Part shown: positions 15,863 through 24,979 of the stretch, in pieces
How positions within the stretch are numbered: position 1 is the first letter of the stretch
How the letters are laid out: every line of letters begins with the position of its first letter
Assembly: GCA_937873135.1 (NCBI GenBank)
Contig: CALMVQ010000100.1
Coordinates: 1 to 34,648, forward strand
From: an uncultured Scytonema sp.
GTDB lineage: Bacteria; Cyanobacteriota; Cyanobacteriia; Cyanobacteriales; Nostocaceae
DNA length: 34,648 nucleotides
Reading direction: 5' to 3'
Position numbers and translations under genes: made by a program
Notes under the pieces: model-generated
Seen by the model: the letters and a program-made list of their open reading frames with translations, nothing else
Databases searched by the model: none
What the model was told of the DNA's origin: nothing

Positions 15863-17209
15863 ATGGAACGCAATCAACTTTTCCGCCTGACTCGCTTGCG
15901 GTTAGCGGCTTGGTATGCACTCGTGATGGGCTGTATTTTAGGAGCATCTGGTGTAGGGGTTTACCAAGTTGTTGCTCATGCTTACCATGAAAGCATAGAT
16001 CAAGGGCTGCAATCAGTCACAGAGGCACTCCATAACACGATTGAACCTGTCTGGCAGCAACCCGGACACATACAGCAACTTGCACAAGAACTTTCCCTAG
16101 AATTATGTGTGGCGCACACAAACTGTGGGACTAAAACTGTAGTTATTCAACAACCAATCGCAGCCGCAGACTCCGTGAATTATTATCTGCGTTTGTGGGA
16201 TCGCTCGGGAAAATTGATCGCACAAGCAGGTATCCACCTGAAGCAATTACCGATGACTCCAGGTAAGCATTGGCAAACACTCACAGACGGTTTGGGCATT
16301 CGTTATCGTCAAATAACTTTACCCCTGTATACCCAAAAGCAGCTTTCAGGTTCTATGCAGGTGGGGCGAAGTCTCAATGATTTAGACGAACATCTTGCAG
16401 CCTTAAGATTCACTTTGTTGTTAGGGTGGCCAATTTCTATGATTTTTATCGGTTCGTCGAGTTGGTTGTTGGCAGGTTTAGCAATGCAACCTGTTTACCG
16501 TTCCTACCAACACATGCAACAGTTCACTGCTGATGCTGCCCATGAGTTTCGCACACCTTTAGCGGCGATTCACTCCACAATTGAAGCTGCTATCAAGCTG
16601 TACGGACAACAAAGCTTACAGCCTTTATCTGAACCAGCGACCAATAGTATTTTACAAGTCCTCAAGCGGCAGAACACTCGATTGTCGCAATTGGTGGGAG
16701 ATTTACTGCTACTAGCAAGGCTGGATCAGCAACAATTGGCAGGAGAATATCATCCTTGCTGTCTCAACGATTTAATCAGTGATTTAGTTGAAGAACTAGC
16801 ATTTCTGGCAATTGAGGCTGGGGTAACACTCTCAATGCAGGTACAAAAGCATGAAAAACTGTATGTTTATGGAAACGAAGAACAGCTTTATCGTTTAGTT
16901 TCTAACTTCATTGTCAACGCAATTCAAGCTACACCCAGTGACGGAAAAGTCACTCTGTCTTTAGAAAGAAGCGAGCAGTACGCTTTTCTTCAAGTCCAAG
17001 ATACAGGTATTGGCATTGCCCCGGAGCATCAAAGTCGGATTTTTGACCGCTTCTACCGAGTTAATCACGATCGCTCTCGTACCTCTGGGGGATCTGGATT
17101 GGGACTGGCGATCGCACAGGCGATCATAAAAGCGCACAAAGGTAGTATTCAATTGCAAAGTCAGCTTGGGTTAGGTAGTACATTTACTGTCCGACTTCCC
17201 CTAAATTAA
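15863..17209 (+). CDS. rppB: Membrane sensor histidine kinase, RppB-like
   Basis: A 448-residue kinase with two membrane segments (about 15-37 and 182-207) enclosing an extracytoplasmic sensor of about 145 residues. The sensor contains C82 and C88 and several histidines (H39, H42, H57, H69, H85), a composition that could suit metal or redox sensing (inference). The kinase core is complete: H227 in ADAAHEFRTPL, N-box N348 and N352, G1 DTGIGI at 380-385, F box FDRFYRV at 394-400, and G2 GGSGLGLAI at 409-417. It resembles cyanobacterial RppB (NrsS). The gene is cotranscribed with rppA by spacing and ends eight bases from the stop of a convergent gene remnant. No clear Shine-Dalgarno precedes the ATG at 15863. 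Confidence 0.86.
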   Translation: MERNQLFRLTRLRLAAWYALVMGCILGASGVGVYQVVAHAYHESIDQGLQSVTEALHNTIEPVWQQPGHIQQLAQELSLELCVAHTNCGTKTVVIQQPIAAADSVNYYLRLWDRSGKLIAQAGIHLKQLPMTPGKHWQTLTDGLGIRYRQITLPLYTQKQLSGSMQVGRSLNDLDEHLAALRFTLLLGWPISMIFIGSSSWLLAGLAMQPVYRSYQHMQQFTADAAHEFRTPLAAIHSTIEAAIKLYGQQSLQPLSEPATNSILQVLKRQNTRLSQLVGDLLLLARLDQQQLAGEYHPCCLNDLISDLVEELAFLAIEAGVTLSMQVQKHEKLYVYGNEEQLYRLVSNFIVNAIQATPSDGKVTLSLERSEQYAFLQVQDTGIGIAPEHQSRIFDRFYRVNHDRSRTSGGSGLGLAIAQAIIKAHKGSIQLQSQLGLGSTFTVRLPLN

Positions 17210-17217
17210 CGTCAATT

Positions 17218-17324
17218 TCAAACCGCCACAGAAGCCATCAGCGATTTTATGACCTCCGATAAAGGCGGTTGATCTGTCTTGTTGTTAATACTTTGCCTCA
17301 AAATGCCCCCAGTTGCGCTGAGCG
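17218..17324 (-). pseudogene. 3' end of an unidentified convergent gene, cut at the palindrome centre
   Basis: Reading the minus strand from the axis toward rppB gives an open frame of about 34 codons (...ATGGILRQSINNKTDQPP, then ...IKSLMASVAV) ending in TGA at 17220-17218, eight bases from the end of rppB. The composition looks like real coding sequence and the tight convergent spacing is gene-like. I do not recognise the family; a transposase C-terminus is one possibility. If it is a multicopy insertion sequence, that would explain why the unique contig stops here. The frame continues across the axis only because the axis is palindromic. Confidence 0.4.
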
Positions 17325-17338
17325 CGCTCAGCGCAACT
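17311..17338. other. Palindrome axis (fold-back junction)
   Basis: The axis falls between 17324 and 17325. Each half is AGTTGCGCTGAGCG or its complement. The left half alone contains GCGC-TGA-GCGC (17315-17325), so the native sequence has some self-complementarity at the turning point. There is no intervening unique sequence, adapter, insertion sequence or loop. Confidence 0.9.
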
Positions 17339-17431
17339 GGGGGCATTTTGAGGCAAAGTATTAACAACAAGACAGATCAACCGCCTTTATCGGAGGTCAT
17401 AAAATCGCTGATGGCTTCTGTGGCGGTTTGA
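17325..17431 (+). pseudogene. Mirror copy of the unidentified gene 3' end
   Basis: The same frame as at 17218-17324, here on the plus strand, stops with TGA at 17429-17431. An ATG at 17303 on the other side of the axis makes a 42-residue open frame (17303-17431). Its first seven codons are chimeric, produced by the junction, and should not be annotated as a gene. Confidence 0.4.
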
Positions 17432-17439
17432 AATTGACG

Positions 17440-18786
17440 TTAATTTAGGGGAAGTCGGACAGTAAATGTACTACCTAACCCAAGCTGACTTTGCAATTGA
17501 ATACTACCTTTGTGCGCTTTTATGATCGCCTGTGCGATCGCCAGTCCCAATCCAGATCCCCCAGAGGTACGAGAGCGATCGTGATTAACTCGGTAGAAGC
17601 GGTCAAAAATCCGACTTTGATGCTCCGGGGCAATGCCAATACCTGTATCTTGGACTTGAAGAAAAGCGTACTGCTCGCTTCTTTCTAAAGACAGAGTGAC
17701 TTTTCCGTCACTGGGTGTAGCTTGAATTGCGTTGACAATGAAGTTAGAAACTAAACGATAAAGCTGTTCTTCGTTTCCATAAACATACAGTTTTTCATGC
17801 TTTTGTACCTGCATTGAGAGTGTTACCCCAGCCTCAATTGCCAGAAATGCTAGTTCTTCAACTAAATCACTGATTAAATCGTTGAGACAGCAAGGATGAT
17901 ATTCTCCTGCCAATTGTTGCTGATCCAGCCTTGCTAGTAGCAGTAAATCTCCCACCAATTGCGACAATCGAGTGTTCTGCCGCTTGAGGACTTGTAAAAT
18001 ACTATTGGTCGCTGGTTCAGATAAAGGCTGTAAGCTTTGTTGTCCGTACAGCTTGATAGCAGCTTCAATTGTGGAGTGAATCGCCGCTAAAGGTGTGCGA
18101 AACTCATGGGCAGCATCAGCAGTGAACTGTTGCATGTGTTGGTAGGAACGGTAAACAGGTTGCATTGCTAAACCTGCCAACAACCAACTCGACGAACCGA
18201 TAAAAATCATAGAAATTGGCCACCCTAACAACAAAGTGAATCTTAAGGCTGCAAGATGTTCGTCTAAATCATTGAGACTTCGCCCCACCTGCATAGAACC
18301 TGAAAGCTGCTTTTGGGTATACAGGGGTAAAGTTATTTGACGATAACGAATGCCCAAACCGTCTGTGAGTGTTTGCCAATGCTTACCTGGAGTCATCGGT
18401 AATTGCTTCAGGTGGATACCTGCTTGTGCGATCAATTTTCCCGAGCGATCCCACAAACGCAGATAATAATTCACGGAGTCTGCGGCTGCGATTGGTTGTT
18501 GAATAACTACAGTTTTAGTCCCACAGTTTGTGTGCGCCACACATAATTCTAGGGAAAGTTCTTGTGCAAGTTGCTGTATGTGTCCGGGTTGCTGCCAGAC
18601 AGGTTCAATCGTGTTATGGAGTGCCTCTGTGACTGATTGCAGCCCTTGATCTATGCTTTCATGGTAAGCATGAGCAACAACTTGGTAAACCCCTACACCA
18701 GATGCTCCTAAAATACAGCCCATCACGAGTGCATACCAAGCCGCTAACCGCAAGCGAGTCAGGCGGAAAAGTTGATTGCGTTCCAT
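17440..18786 (-). CDS. rppB: RppB-like sensor histidine kinase (mirror copy)
   Basis: Identical in protein to 15863-17209. The two kinase genes face each other tail to tail across the axis, 230 bases apart. The ATG is at 18786, and the phospho-acceptor H227 codon lies near 18106-18108. Count it as one gene with its partner unless the palindrome is shown to be real. Confidence 0.86.
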   Translation of the reverse strand: MERNQLFRLTRLRLAAWYALVMGCILGASGVGVYQVVAHAYHESIDQGLQSVTEALHNTIEPVWQQPGHIQQLAQELSLELCVAHTNCGTKTVVIQQPIAAADSVNYYLRLWDRSGKLIAQAGIHLKQLPMTPGKHWQTLTDGLGIRYRQITLPLYTQKQLSGSMQVGRSLNDLDEHLAALRFTLLLGWPISMIFIGSSSWLLAGLAMQPVYRSYQHMQQFTADAAHEFRTPLAAIHSTIEAAIKLYGQQSLQPLSEPATNSILQVLKRQNTRLSQLVGDLLLLARLDQQQLAGEYHPCCLNDLISDLVEELAFLAIEAGVTLSMQVQKHEKLYVYGNEEQLYRLVSNFIVNAIQATPSDGKVTLSLERSEQYAFLQVQDTGIGIAPEHQSRIFDRFYRVNHDRSRTSGGSGLGLAIAQAIIKAHKGSIQLQSQLGLGSTFTVRLPLN

Positions 18787-18806
18787 GCTGAAAAAACGAA
18801 AAAATG

Positions 18807-19499
18807 TTAATTTTCAATTCTCAATCGATACCCGATACCGTAAATTGTTTCAATTAATGATTCGCTACTGTCTCCTTCTAGCTTACGCCTGAGTAGGCGA
18901 ATTTGTGCTGCTACCACATTGCTCACTGGTTCAGCACCAATTTCCCAAAGCTGATTGATGATTTGATCGCGGGTAATAATTTGATGAGGATGCCGCATGA
19001 AATATTCCAGTAGTTGAAATTCCTTGACAGTGAGCGATATTATCTGCTTTTCGCCATGAGAATACTGACGAATAACCTCATGAGTACTGTAATTTAGGGT
19101 GAGGCAACCAACCTGGAGGTTTCGGGGTTGAAGTTCGGGTGTTCGCCGCCGTAATGCCCGTAACCTTGCCAGCAATTCGGCCATGTCAAAGGGCTTAACT
19201 AAATAGTCATCTGCTCCGCTATCGAGTCCAATAATCTTTTCTTCCAGTCTGTCTTTGGCAGTCAGCATCAATACAGGCAAAGAACTATTTTGCCGCAATA
19301 GTTTACATAAGTCTAATCCTGATAAACCTGGTAACATCCAATCAATAATTGCTAATGTGTATTGTGTCCATCCACTTTCTAGATACAGCCATGCCTGAGA
19401 ACCATCAAGAAACCAGTCAACCACATACGCTTCATAGTTAAGAATTTGTTTAATTGCTGCTCCTAAATCTGGCTCATCTTCCACTAATAGTAGTCGCAT
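18807..19499 (-). CDS. rppA: RppA-like response regulator (mirror copy)
   Basis: Identical to 15150-15842, with the ATG at 19499. The upstream in-frame ATG at 19601 is rejected for the same reason as in the other arm: the added residues run over the palindromic repeat at 19570-19584. D53 and K102 are intact. Confidence 0.88.
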   Translation of the reverse strand: MRLLLVEDEPDLGAAIKQILNYEAYVVDWFLDGSQAWLYLESGWTQYTLAIIDWMLPGLSGLDLCKLLRQNSSLPVLMLTAKDRLEEKIIGLDSGADDYLVKPFDMAELLARLRALRRRTPELQPRNLQVGCLTLNYSTHEVIRQYSHGEKQIISLTVKEFQLLEYFMRHPHQIITRDQIINQLWEIGAEPVSNVVAAQIRLLRRKLEGDSSESLIETIYGIGYRLRIEN

Positions 19500-19569
19500 A
19501 TTAACTCTTGTTTGATAAGTTTTGAAAATCTCTAACAATTCTATTTTAATTGTGAAAGTTTGAAAACTC

Positions 19570-19584
19570 AGAAACCGGGTTTCT
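19570..19584. repeat. AGAAACC-C-GGTTTCT palindromic repeat (mirror copy)
   Basis: Mirror of 15065-15079. Because the element is itself nearly symmetric, it reads almost the same in both arms. Confidence 0.6.
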
Positions 19585-19867
19585 CCATTTTCAAGAATCA
19601 TTTAGGAACGCTATCTATAAATTTTTATCAAAAAGTGAAATTAGTGTGAATTTAAGATAGAAATTGAGAAATAAATACTAGAAAATATATCATTTGTATT
19701 GTATTCAATTAATCAATTCTGATTGGTGAGAATCGCCATATCCAGATACACAATTTCTCGAATAAGTCGGGTATCTCATTTGGTGCATGTTTGATTTAGA
19801 ACTGCTATAAATGATATAAACTTGTATCCATGGTTTGCTGTAGTGGCTGAGTGAGGAAAGATAAATT

Positions 19868-21988
19868 ATGCCAACGAAAGTTTCCGTTAACTCTGGAATT
19901 ATCACCATCAATGATGGTTCCTCTTTCCTTGTGACTGCTTCTGACGGTTCCATCAACGATAATCTTGCCCAAGGTTTTTTTGTACAAGATACCCGTCTGA
20001 TTTCCTACTACGAAATTTCTCTTAATCGGAACCCACTTTTTTTATTAGCATCCAGCAGCCTCAACCATCATAGTGTACTTTACCAATTTACCAATCGCGA
20101 ACTTCGCACGGTTAACGGAACTTTACCCTATGGTCGAATGCTAGTGTCTATTCGTCGTGATATCGTTGGGGGTATGCATGAAGATATCGATATCACCAAC
20201 CACCATCACGAACAGGTAGAGTTTCAGTTGATGCTGGCGATCCGTTCGGACTTTGCTGATATTTTTGAAGTCAAAGCACAACTTATCTTGACACGCGGCG
20301 ATACAGAAATGACGTGGAAGGATGGGGTACTGACAACAGAATACCGCAACGGCTCGTTTTTAAGAGCGATCGCCACTGAACCTACAAATTCCAGTTCTCA
20401 GGCACGTTATGCCAATGGTCGTCTTGTCTTCGATGTTACCATCGCTCCAGGGAAAACGTGGCATACCTGCATTAACTTTACAGCTTTAGCCGATAGTGAT
20501 GTCAAGACTCCGCAACATACCTGTACTCAACCCCACTACACGGAAGCGGGAAAGCAGAGAGATGAATTCCTCAGCAATGCAACGAAGTTGCGATCGTCTA
20601 ATGCGGAGATTGCCGGATTTTACGAGCAGGCACTTGTGGATATGGGGGCGCTGCGAATTAAAGTAGAGAGCAACGGACACAATTTTTGGATGCCTGCTGC
20701 AGGTATTCCTTGGTTTGTTGCTGTCTTTGGGCGCGACTCGATTATTACCAGCTTGCAAACAATGGCAGTTTATCCCGAATTTGCCCGTGGTACCCTGGTA
20801 AGGCTAGCTCAGTTACAGGCAACTGAGGTGGATGATTGGCGCGATGCCCAACCAGGGAAGATGCTGCATGAATTGCGGCGTGATGAGTTAACCCAACTAC
20901 AACAACTACCGTACACGCCTTACTATGGGACGGTGGATACTACCATTCTGTGGATTGTTACCCTGGCTGAAGCTTATAGCTGGAATTCTAACCTTAGTAT
21001 GCTACAGGATGAATGTCGGGAACCACTGGAAAAGGCACTCTTTTGGATTGACAAATACGGCGATTTTGATGGTGACGGGTTTGTGGAGTATTTGACACGT
21101 TCTCCTAAAGGTTTACGTAACCAAGCTTGGAAAGATTCTGGTGACTCGATGGTTTACCCGAATGGTAATTTGGTTGAACCGCCCATTGCTCCCTGTGAAG
21201 TGCAGGGTTATGTCTACGATGCGTGGCGACGTGCTGCGGATATTTATGAGATTTGGGGTGAAGGCGATCGCGCGATCGCCCTTCGCAAAAAAGCTGAAGA
21301 TCTCTACCAACGTTTCAATGATCGCTTTTGGATGGAGGAAGAAGGCTTTTATTGTTTGGGATTGGACAACAAAAAGCAGCAAATTAAGTCAATTACTTCA
21401 AATCCAGCTCAATTGTTATGGTCTGGTATTATACCACAGGAACGAGCAGAAAAGCTAGTTAAGCGCCTTTTTCAAAAAGATATGTGGTGCGGTTGGGGTA
21501 TTAGAACTCTATCTGCTCAAAATCCCGCTTATAACCCCATTAGTTATCAGTTAGGAAGCGTTTGGCCCCACGACAACTCTATTATTGCGGCTGGATTAAA
21601 GCGATACGGCTATCATGAGGAAGTAAATCAGATTGCACAGGGAATTTTTGCAGCTGCTGGTTATTTTGAAGCAGGAAGAATGCCAGAACTTTTTGCCGGA
21701 ATTGAACGCCAAGACGATAGCTTCCCCGTACCCTATCCTGATGCTAATATTCCCCAAGCTTGGGCTGCCGGTTCAATTTTCTTACTGCTCCGTAGTATCC
21801 TTGGTTTGCAAGCTGATGCCCCACAACGACGTTTAAAGTTACAACCCGTGCTTCCAGAGTGGTTGCCTGATTTAGAACTTACAAATTTAGCTGTTGGAGA
21901 TGCGACTGTTGCCTTGCGCTTTTGGCGAGACGGCGAACGAACCCGATGGGAAATTACTGATATCAATGGAACGTTACAAGTTGAGTAG
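19868..21988 (+). CDS. Amylo-alpha-1,6-glucosidase / debranching enzyme (mirror copy)
   Basis: Identical protein to 12661-14781. On this strand the ribosome-binding site reads directly as GAGGAA at 19853-19858, nine bases before the ATG at 19868. The codons of the GRDSIITSL block lie near 20729-20755. Confidence 0.88.
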   Translation: MPTKVSVNSGIITINDGSSFLVTASDGSINDNLAQGFFVQDTRLISYYEISLNRNPLFLLASSSLNHHSVLYQFTNRELRTVNGTLPYGRMLVSIRRDIVGGMHEDIDITNHHHEQVEFQLMLAIRSDFADIFEVKAQLILTRGDTEMTWKDGVLTTEYRNGSFLRAIATEPTNSSSQARYANGRLVFDVTIAPGKTWHTCINFTALADSDVKTPQHTCTQPHYTEAGKQRDEFLSNATKLRSSNAEIAGFYEQALVDMGALRIKVESNGHNFWMPAAGIPWFVAVFGRDSIITSLQTMAVYPEFARGTLVRLAQLQATEVDDWRDAQPGKMLHELRRDELTQLQQLPYTPYYGTVDTTILWIVTLAEAYSWNSNLSMLQDECREPLEKALFWIDKYGDFDGDGFVEYLTRSPKGLRNQAWKDSGDSMVYPNGNLVEPPIAPCEVQGYVYDAWRRAADIYEIWGEGDRAIALRKKAEDLYQRFNDRFWMEEEGFYCLGLDNKKQQIKSITSNPAQLLWSGIIPQERAEKLVKRLFQKDMWCGWGIRTLSAQNPAYNPISYQLGSVWPHDNSIIAAGLKRYGYHEEVNQIAQGIFAAAGYFEAGRMPELFAGIERQDDSFPVPYPDANIPQAWAAGSIFLLLRSILGLQADAPQRRLKLQPVLPEWLPDLELTNLAVGDATVALRFWRDGERTRWEITDINGTLQVE
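21263..21280. repeat. Tandem double HIP1 palindrome (mirror copy)
   Basis: Mirror of 13369-13386 inside the debranching-enzyme gene; being palindromic it has the same sequence in both arms. Confidence 0.9.
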
Positions 21989-22018
21989 CCAAAGATTGGA
22001 AGAAACTATATTATTTCC

Positions 22019-22043
22019 CTCTGCGTCAGAGTAGCACGCAGAG
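22019..22043. terminator. Candidate bidirectional terminator (mirror copy)
   Basis: CTCTGCGT and ACGCAGAG stem as at 12606-12630, between the mirrored debranching-enzyme and recR genes. Confidence 0.5.
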
Positions 22044-22062
22044 AAAAATAACTCCCGTTTCC

Positions 22063-22659
22063 CTAATCCAATTCTCGACGTCCTTCTAAAGCCCTTGCTA
22101 ATGTCACTTCGTCGGCGTACTCCAAATCCCCACCGACAGGTAACCCAAAGGCTATACGCGTTACCATCGTGAACGGCTTCAGGAGTTGACCGACATATAG
22201 TGTCGTTGTCTCACCTTCCACACTCGGACTAATTGCCAGAATCACTTCTTTGGGCTGATTCTGACTGACTCGACGTACCAAAGCATGGAGATTTAACTGT
22301 TCTGGGCCAATACCATCTATCGGGGAAATGACTCCGCCCAATACATGATATTTCCCTTTGTACTCGCGGGTTTTTTCCAATGCAATTACATCACGGGGAT
22401 CTGCTACTACACAGATAGTGCTGTTGTCGCGGTTGGGATTGCGGCAGATTTCACAAACAGGTTCAGCAGAGAGGTGAAAGCAGACAGAACACAAGCCGAT
22501 CTGTTTTTTTGCTTCGATTAAGGCTTGTGCCAAAGCTTCTACTTCTGCATCGGATCGCTTTAAAATATGCAATGCCAATCGTTGAGCAGTTTTTGGACCT
22601 ACTCCTGGCAAGCGTTGCAATTGCTCGATTAATCGTGCTAATGGGCGTGCGTAAACCGT
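22063..22659 (-). CDS. recR: RecR, apparent ACG start (mirror copy)
   Basis: Identical to 11990-12586. The ACG is complementary to 22657-22659, the GGAG lies at 22668-22671, and the in-frame TTG alternative has its first base at 22620. Since both arms probably derive from one molecule, agreement here does not independently confirm the ACG. Confidence 0.88.
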   Translation of the reverse strand, partial: TVYARPLARLIEQLQRLPGVGPKTAQRLALHILKRSDAEVEALAQALIEAKKQIGLCSVCFHLSAEPVCEICRNPNRDNSTICVVADPRDVIALEKTREYKGKYHVLGGVISPIDGIGPEQLNLHALVRRVSQNQPKEVILAISPSVEGETTTLYVGQLLKPFTMVTRIAFGLPVGGDLEYADEVTLARALEGRRELD

Positions 22660-22692
22660 TGTCTTATCTCCAATGATTGTTCTATAACAATC
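22660..22692 (-). promoter_or_regulatory. Hairpin plus Shine-Dalgarno in front of recR (mirror copy)
   Basis: The 7-bp stem with ATAG loop spans 22675-22692, and the GGAG is at 22668-22671. Confidence 0.5.
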
Positions 22693-22883
22693 CTAAATCA
22701 TTCATACCGTTTCTGAATATGGGCGTTTATGATGCCACTCCCGCGTCCTCTTTGGATAGATCTTGTCTATCTTCAGTGTGAGTTTCGATATTACCAAGTT
22801 TATGGCTTGAGGTTGATTTTGTTAATGAAGACACCAAGTAAAGTGTTGATTAAATCAGTTCAAAAAAATGAGTCATTAAAAAC

Positions 22884-23204
22884 ATGAAAAGTAATTTTAC
22901 CAAGATCATCAGTGCTAGCATTCTTAGCTTAAGTTTGGCAGTTTTGCCTTCAGCTTTACCTGCATCTGCTCAAACCGGTAGCGGTCAGAGCGGTAGCAGC
23001 AGTACCAGCACAACTACTAGCCCTACCACTACTGACACAAACCAAACTACAGCTACAGATACTGGCAGGGGATTTGACTGGGGCTGGTTAGGACTTCTCG
23101 GTTTGCTTGGTTTGGCCGGTTTAGCTCGGAAGAATCGCGCTGAGACAACAACTACTTACGTAGATCCCAATGCTGTTGGTGGTAATACTTCTTATCGAGA
23201 ATAG
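22884..23204 (+). CDS. Small secreted WGxxG-motif protein (mirror copy)
   Basis: Identical to 11445-11765. Signal peptide codons are 22884-22970 and the WGWLG motif begins near 23079. On this strand a three-codon ATG-AGT-CAT-TAA frame is visible just ahead of the start (22868-22879); it is probably meaningless. Confidence 0.8.
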   Translation: MKSNFTKIISASILSLSLAVLPSALPASAQTGSGQSGSSSTSTTTSPTTTDTNQTTATDTGRGFDWGWLGLLGLLGLAGLARKNRAETTTTYVDPNAVGGNTSYRE

Positions 23205-23296
23205 TGATTGTTGCCATTTGTGGGAAAACTGAATTAGAATGGTAGTCAGAATTTCTTTAGTAAGCTTTGTACAACCAATTCATGAAAAGACTTGAA

Positions 23297-23319
23297 GCCC
23301 TAGAAATTATTTCTAAGGC
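23297..23319. terminator. Candidate bidirectional terminator hairpin (mirror copy)
   Basis: Mirror of 11330-11352, between the WGxxG gene and ictB. Confidence 0.5.
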
Positions 23320-23333
23320 TTATTCAATTTTTA

Positions 23334-23447
23334 ACTAGTGCAGGCAGGCTGAAATAACTTACCAGTAAATTTCAAACCAAAAGCTTGATATATAAGGATT
23401 TCATTATGAGTGCCTTTTGACTTTTTACTTTTGCCTTGTTGCACTAG
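23334..23447 (-). repeat. 114-bp MITE-like element, copy B (mirror copy)
   Basis: Mirror of 11202-11315, again overlapping the 3' end of ictB (stop codon at 23425-23427). Confidence 0.75.
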
Positions 23448-24849
23448 ATGCTTGAGTTTGGTCTTGAGAGTGTGGTCGATAATAGCTGGCAATTAATCCC
23501 ACCATTAACCACCAGAGAGTATTTACCTCAGGACGATACCATACTGTCTCAAATAAGCCGTGTGCAAGCATACCAGTTAAAGAAGCGATCGCTCCCATCA
23601 ACCAAAATCCCTCTCCACTTTTCAATTGTCGCAACCGTTGCAATTGCATAAATGCTGTATTGAAAATCACAACTAACAGCCATAGGAAACTGGCTAGACC
23701 GATTAATCCGGTTTCTACTGCCACTTCTAAGTAAATCGAGTAAGCACTCAAAGCAGTGAAACGCGAACTGGCGTAGAGAGGGTAAATTTTGTTAAAAGCA
23801 CTGTGCCCTGGTCCAATCCCTAAAAGTGGATAATCGCCAATCATTTTTCTGACAGCAGTCCAAACATTGCGTCTGACATTATTGCTACTATCTCGTCTAT
23901 CAGCGAAAATACTTAAAATTCGCTCTCTAGCTGTTTCACTTACGACTATTACTAATAATAATGCGATCGCCAAACTTCCACAGAGAATTAATGGTGACCA
24001 TTTACGCCAAAAAGGAGGCATGTTCGGTCGCCACCAATAGTAAAGTAATCCTAGCAAAGTCAACATAGAAACAATCAGTCCGATCCAACCACCACGACTA
24101 AAAGTCAGTATAAGACTTGCACTATTAACCAAAAGCATTGTGAATGCCAAGGCTTTCTTTACCTTACCTTCCCATGCAAAGATTGCCATCAAGCTTAAAA
24201 TGACTGCTGGGAGAAGATACCCTGCCAACAAGTTGGGATTACCCAAATAGCTATAAACCCTTGTCACTTTTGCTAGGGGAGATTCCGGATCAACCCAAGT
24301 TGCTAGTGCCGGAACATGATCAAACCATTGCCGCACTCCATAGACACTGACAATGAGCGAGATATGCAAGTAAAGGATGATCATCCAAGCGCGGAGGCGA
24401 GGCGATCTGAGTACCCTCGCACAAAGGGGAAACAGTAGTAAATAGAGCGAAAAAGTTCCAAAGTCTTTTAACAAAGCGACTAACGCTGTTTTTTTCACTG
24501 GTGATGCGGCAGCTGCTACTGCCATAACTGCCCAGTAGAGTAACAATAGCAAATGAATGGGCGTCACAGAAGTAACTTTTGCTAGTCCTGCTTCATCTGA
24601 TAAAGTCAACAGCAGCCAAAATCCAGCGCAAGCCACTAAAAACAGTGCTAGCAGCTCGTTAGGAACAAAAGGAGCAAGAGCATATACCAAACTGAGTAAT
24701 GCTGCCGCTATGGTATCTCCCCACTGCATTAAAATACTCGTTTGCCGCCAAGAACGGAATACACCTACCAAACGGTGTAGGTAGCTGGTGTCAAGATATT
24801 CTTTAAGCGGTAAATAAGACAAGGTAAATCGTTGCCAAACTAAATTCAT
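23425..24849 (-). CDS. ictB: IctB-family membrane protein (mirror copy)
   Basis: Identical to 9800-11224, with the ATG at 24849 and the TTG alternative at 24894. The element-derived C-terminal residues SSATRQK are encoded at 23428-23448. Confidence 0.9.
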   Translation of the reverse strand: MNLVWQRFTLSYLPLKEYLDTSYLHRLVGVFRSWRQTSILMQWGDTIAAALLSLVYALAPFVPNELLALFLVACAGFWLLLTLSDEAGLAKVTSVTPIHLLLLLYWAVMAVAAAASPVKKTALVALLKDFGTFSLYLLLFPLCARVLRSPRLRAWMIILYLHISLIVSVYGVRQWFDHVPALATWVDPESPLAKVTRVYSYLGNPNLLAGYLLPAVILSLMAIFAWEGKVKKALAFTMLLVNSASLILTFSRGGWIGLIVSMLTLLGLLYYWWRPNMPPFWRKWSPLILCGSLAIALLLVIVVSETARERILSIFADRRDSSNNVRRNVWTAVRKMIGDYPLLGIGPGHSAFNKIYPLYASSRFTALSAYSIYLEVAVETGLIGLASFLWLLVVIFNTAFMQLQRLRQLKSGEGFWLMGAIASLTGMLAHGLFETVWYRPEVNTLWWLMVGLIASYYRPHSQDQTQASSATRQK

Positions 24850-24979
24850 AAACAGCTGCTGCCAATTAGCACAGATTGCACAACTTGGATTCAATGATAA
24901 TTTGGGTAGTCTTTAAAAAGTCATAACATAGATTGCAAATTACTAATGGAAGAGCAGAAGATCGCTAATTGCTATTCAG

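Noticed and set aside
17221-17270. AACCGCC/GGCGGTT inverted repeat as an rppB terminator
   Set aside because: The 36-base loop is too long, there is no T-run, and the repeat lies within the coding remnant of the convergent gene.
17303-17431. A 42-residue open frame crossing the axis
   Set aside because: Its 5' part is only the mirror of its own downstream sequence, so it is a product of the junction.
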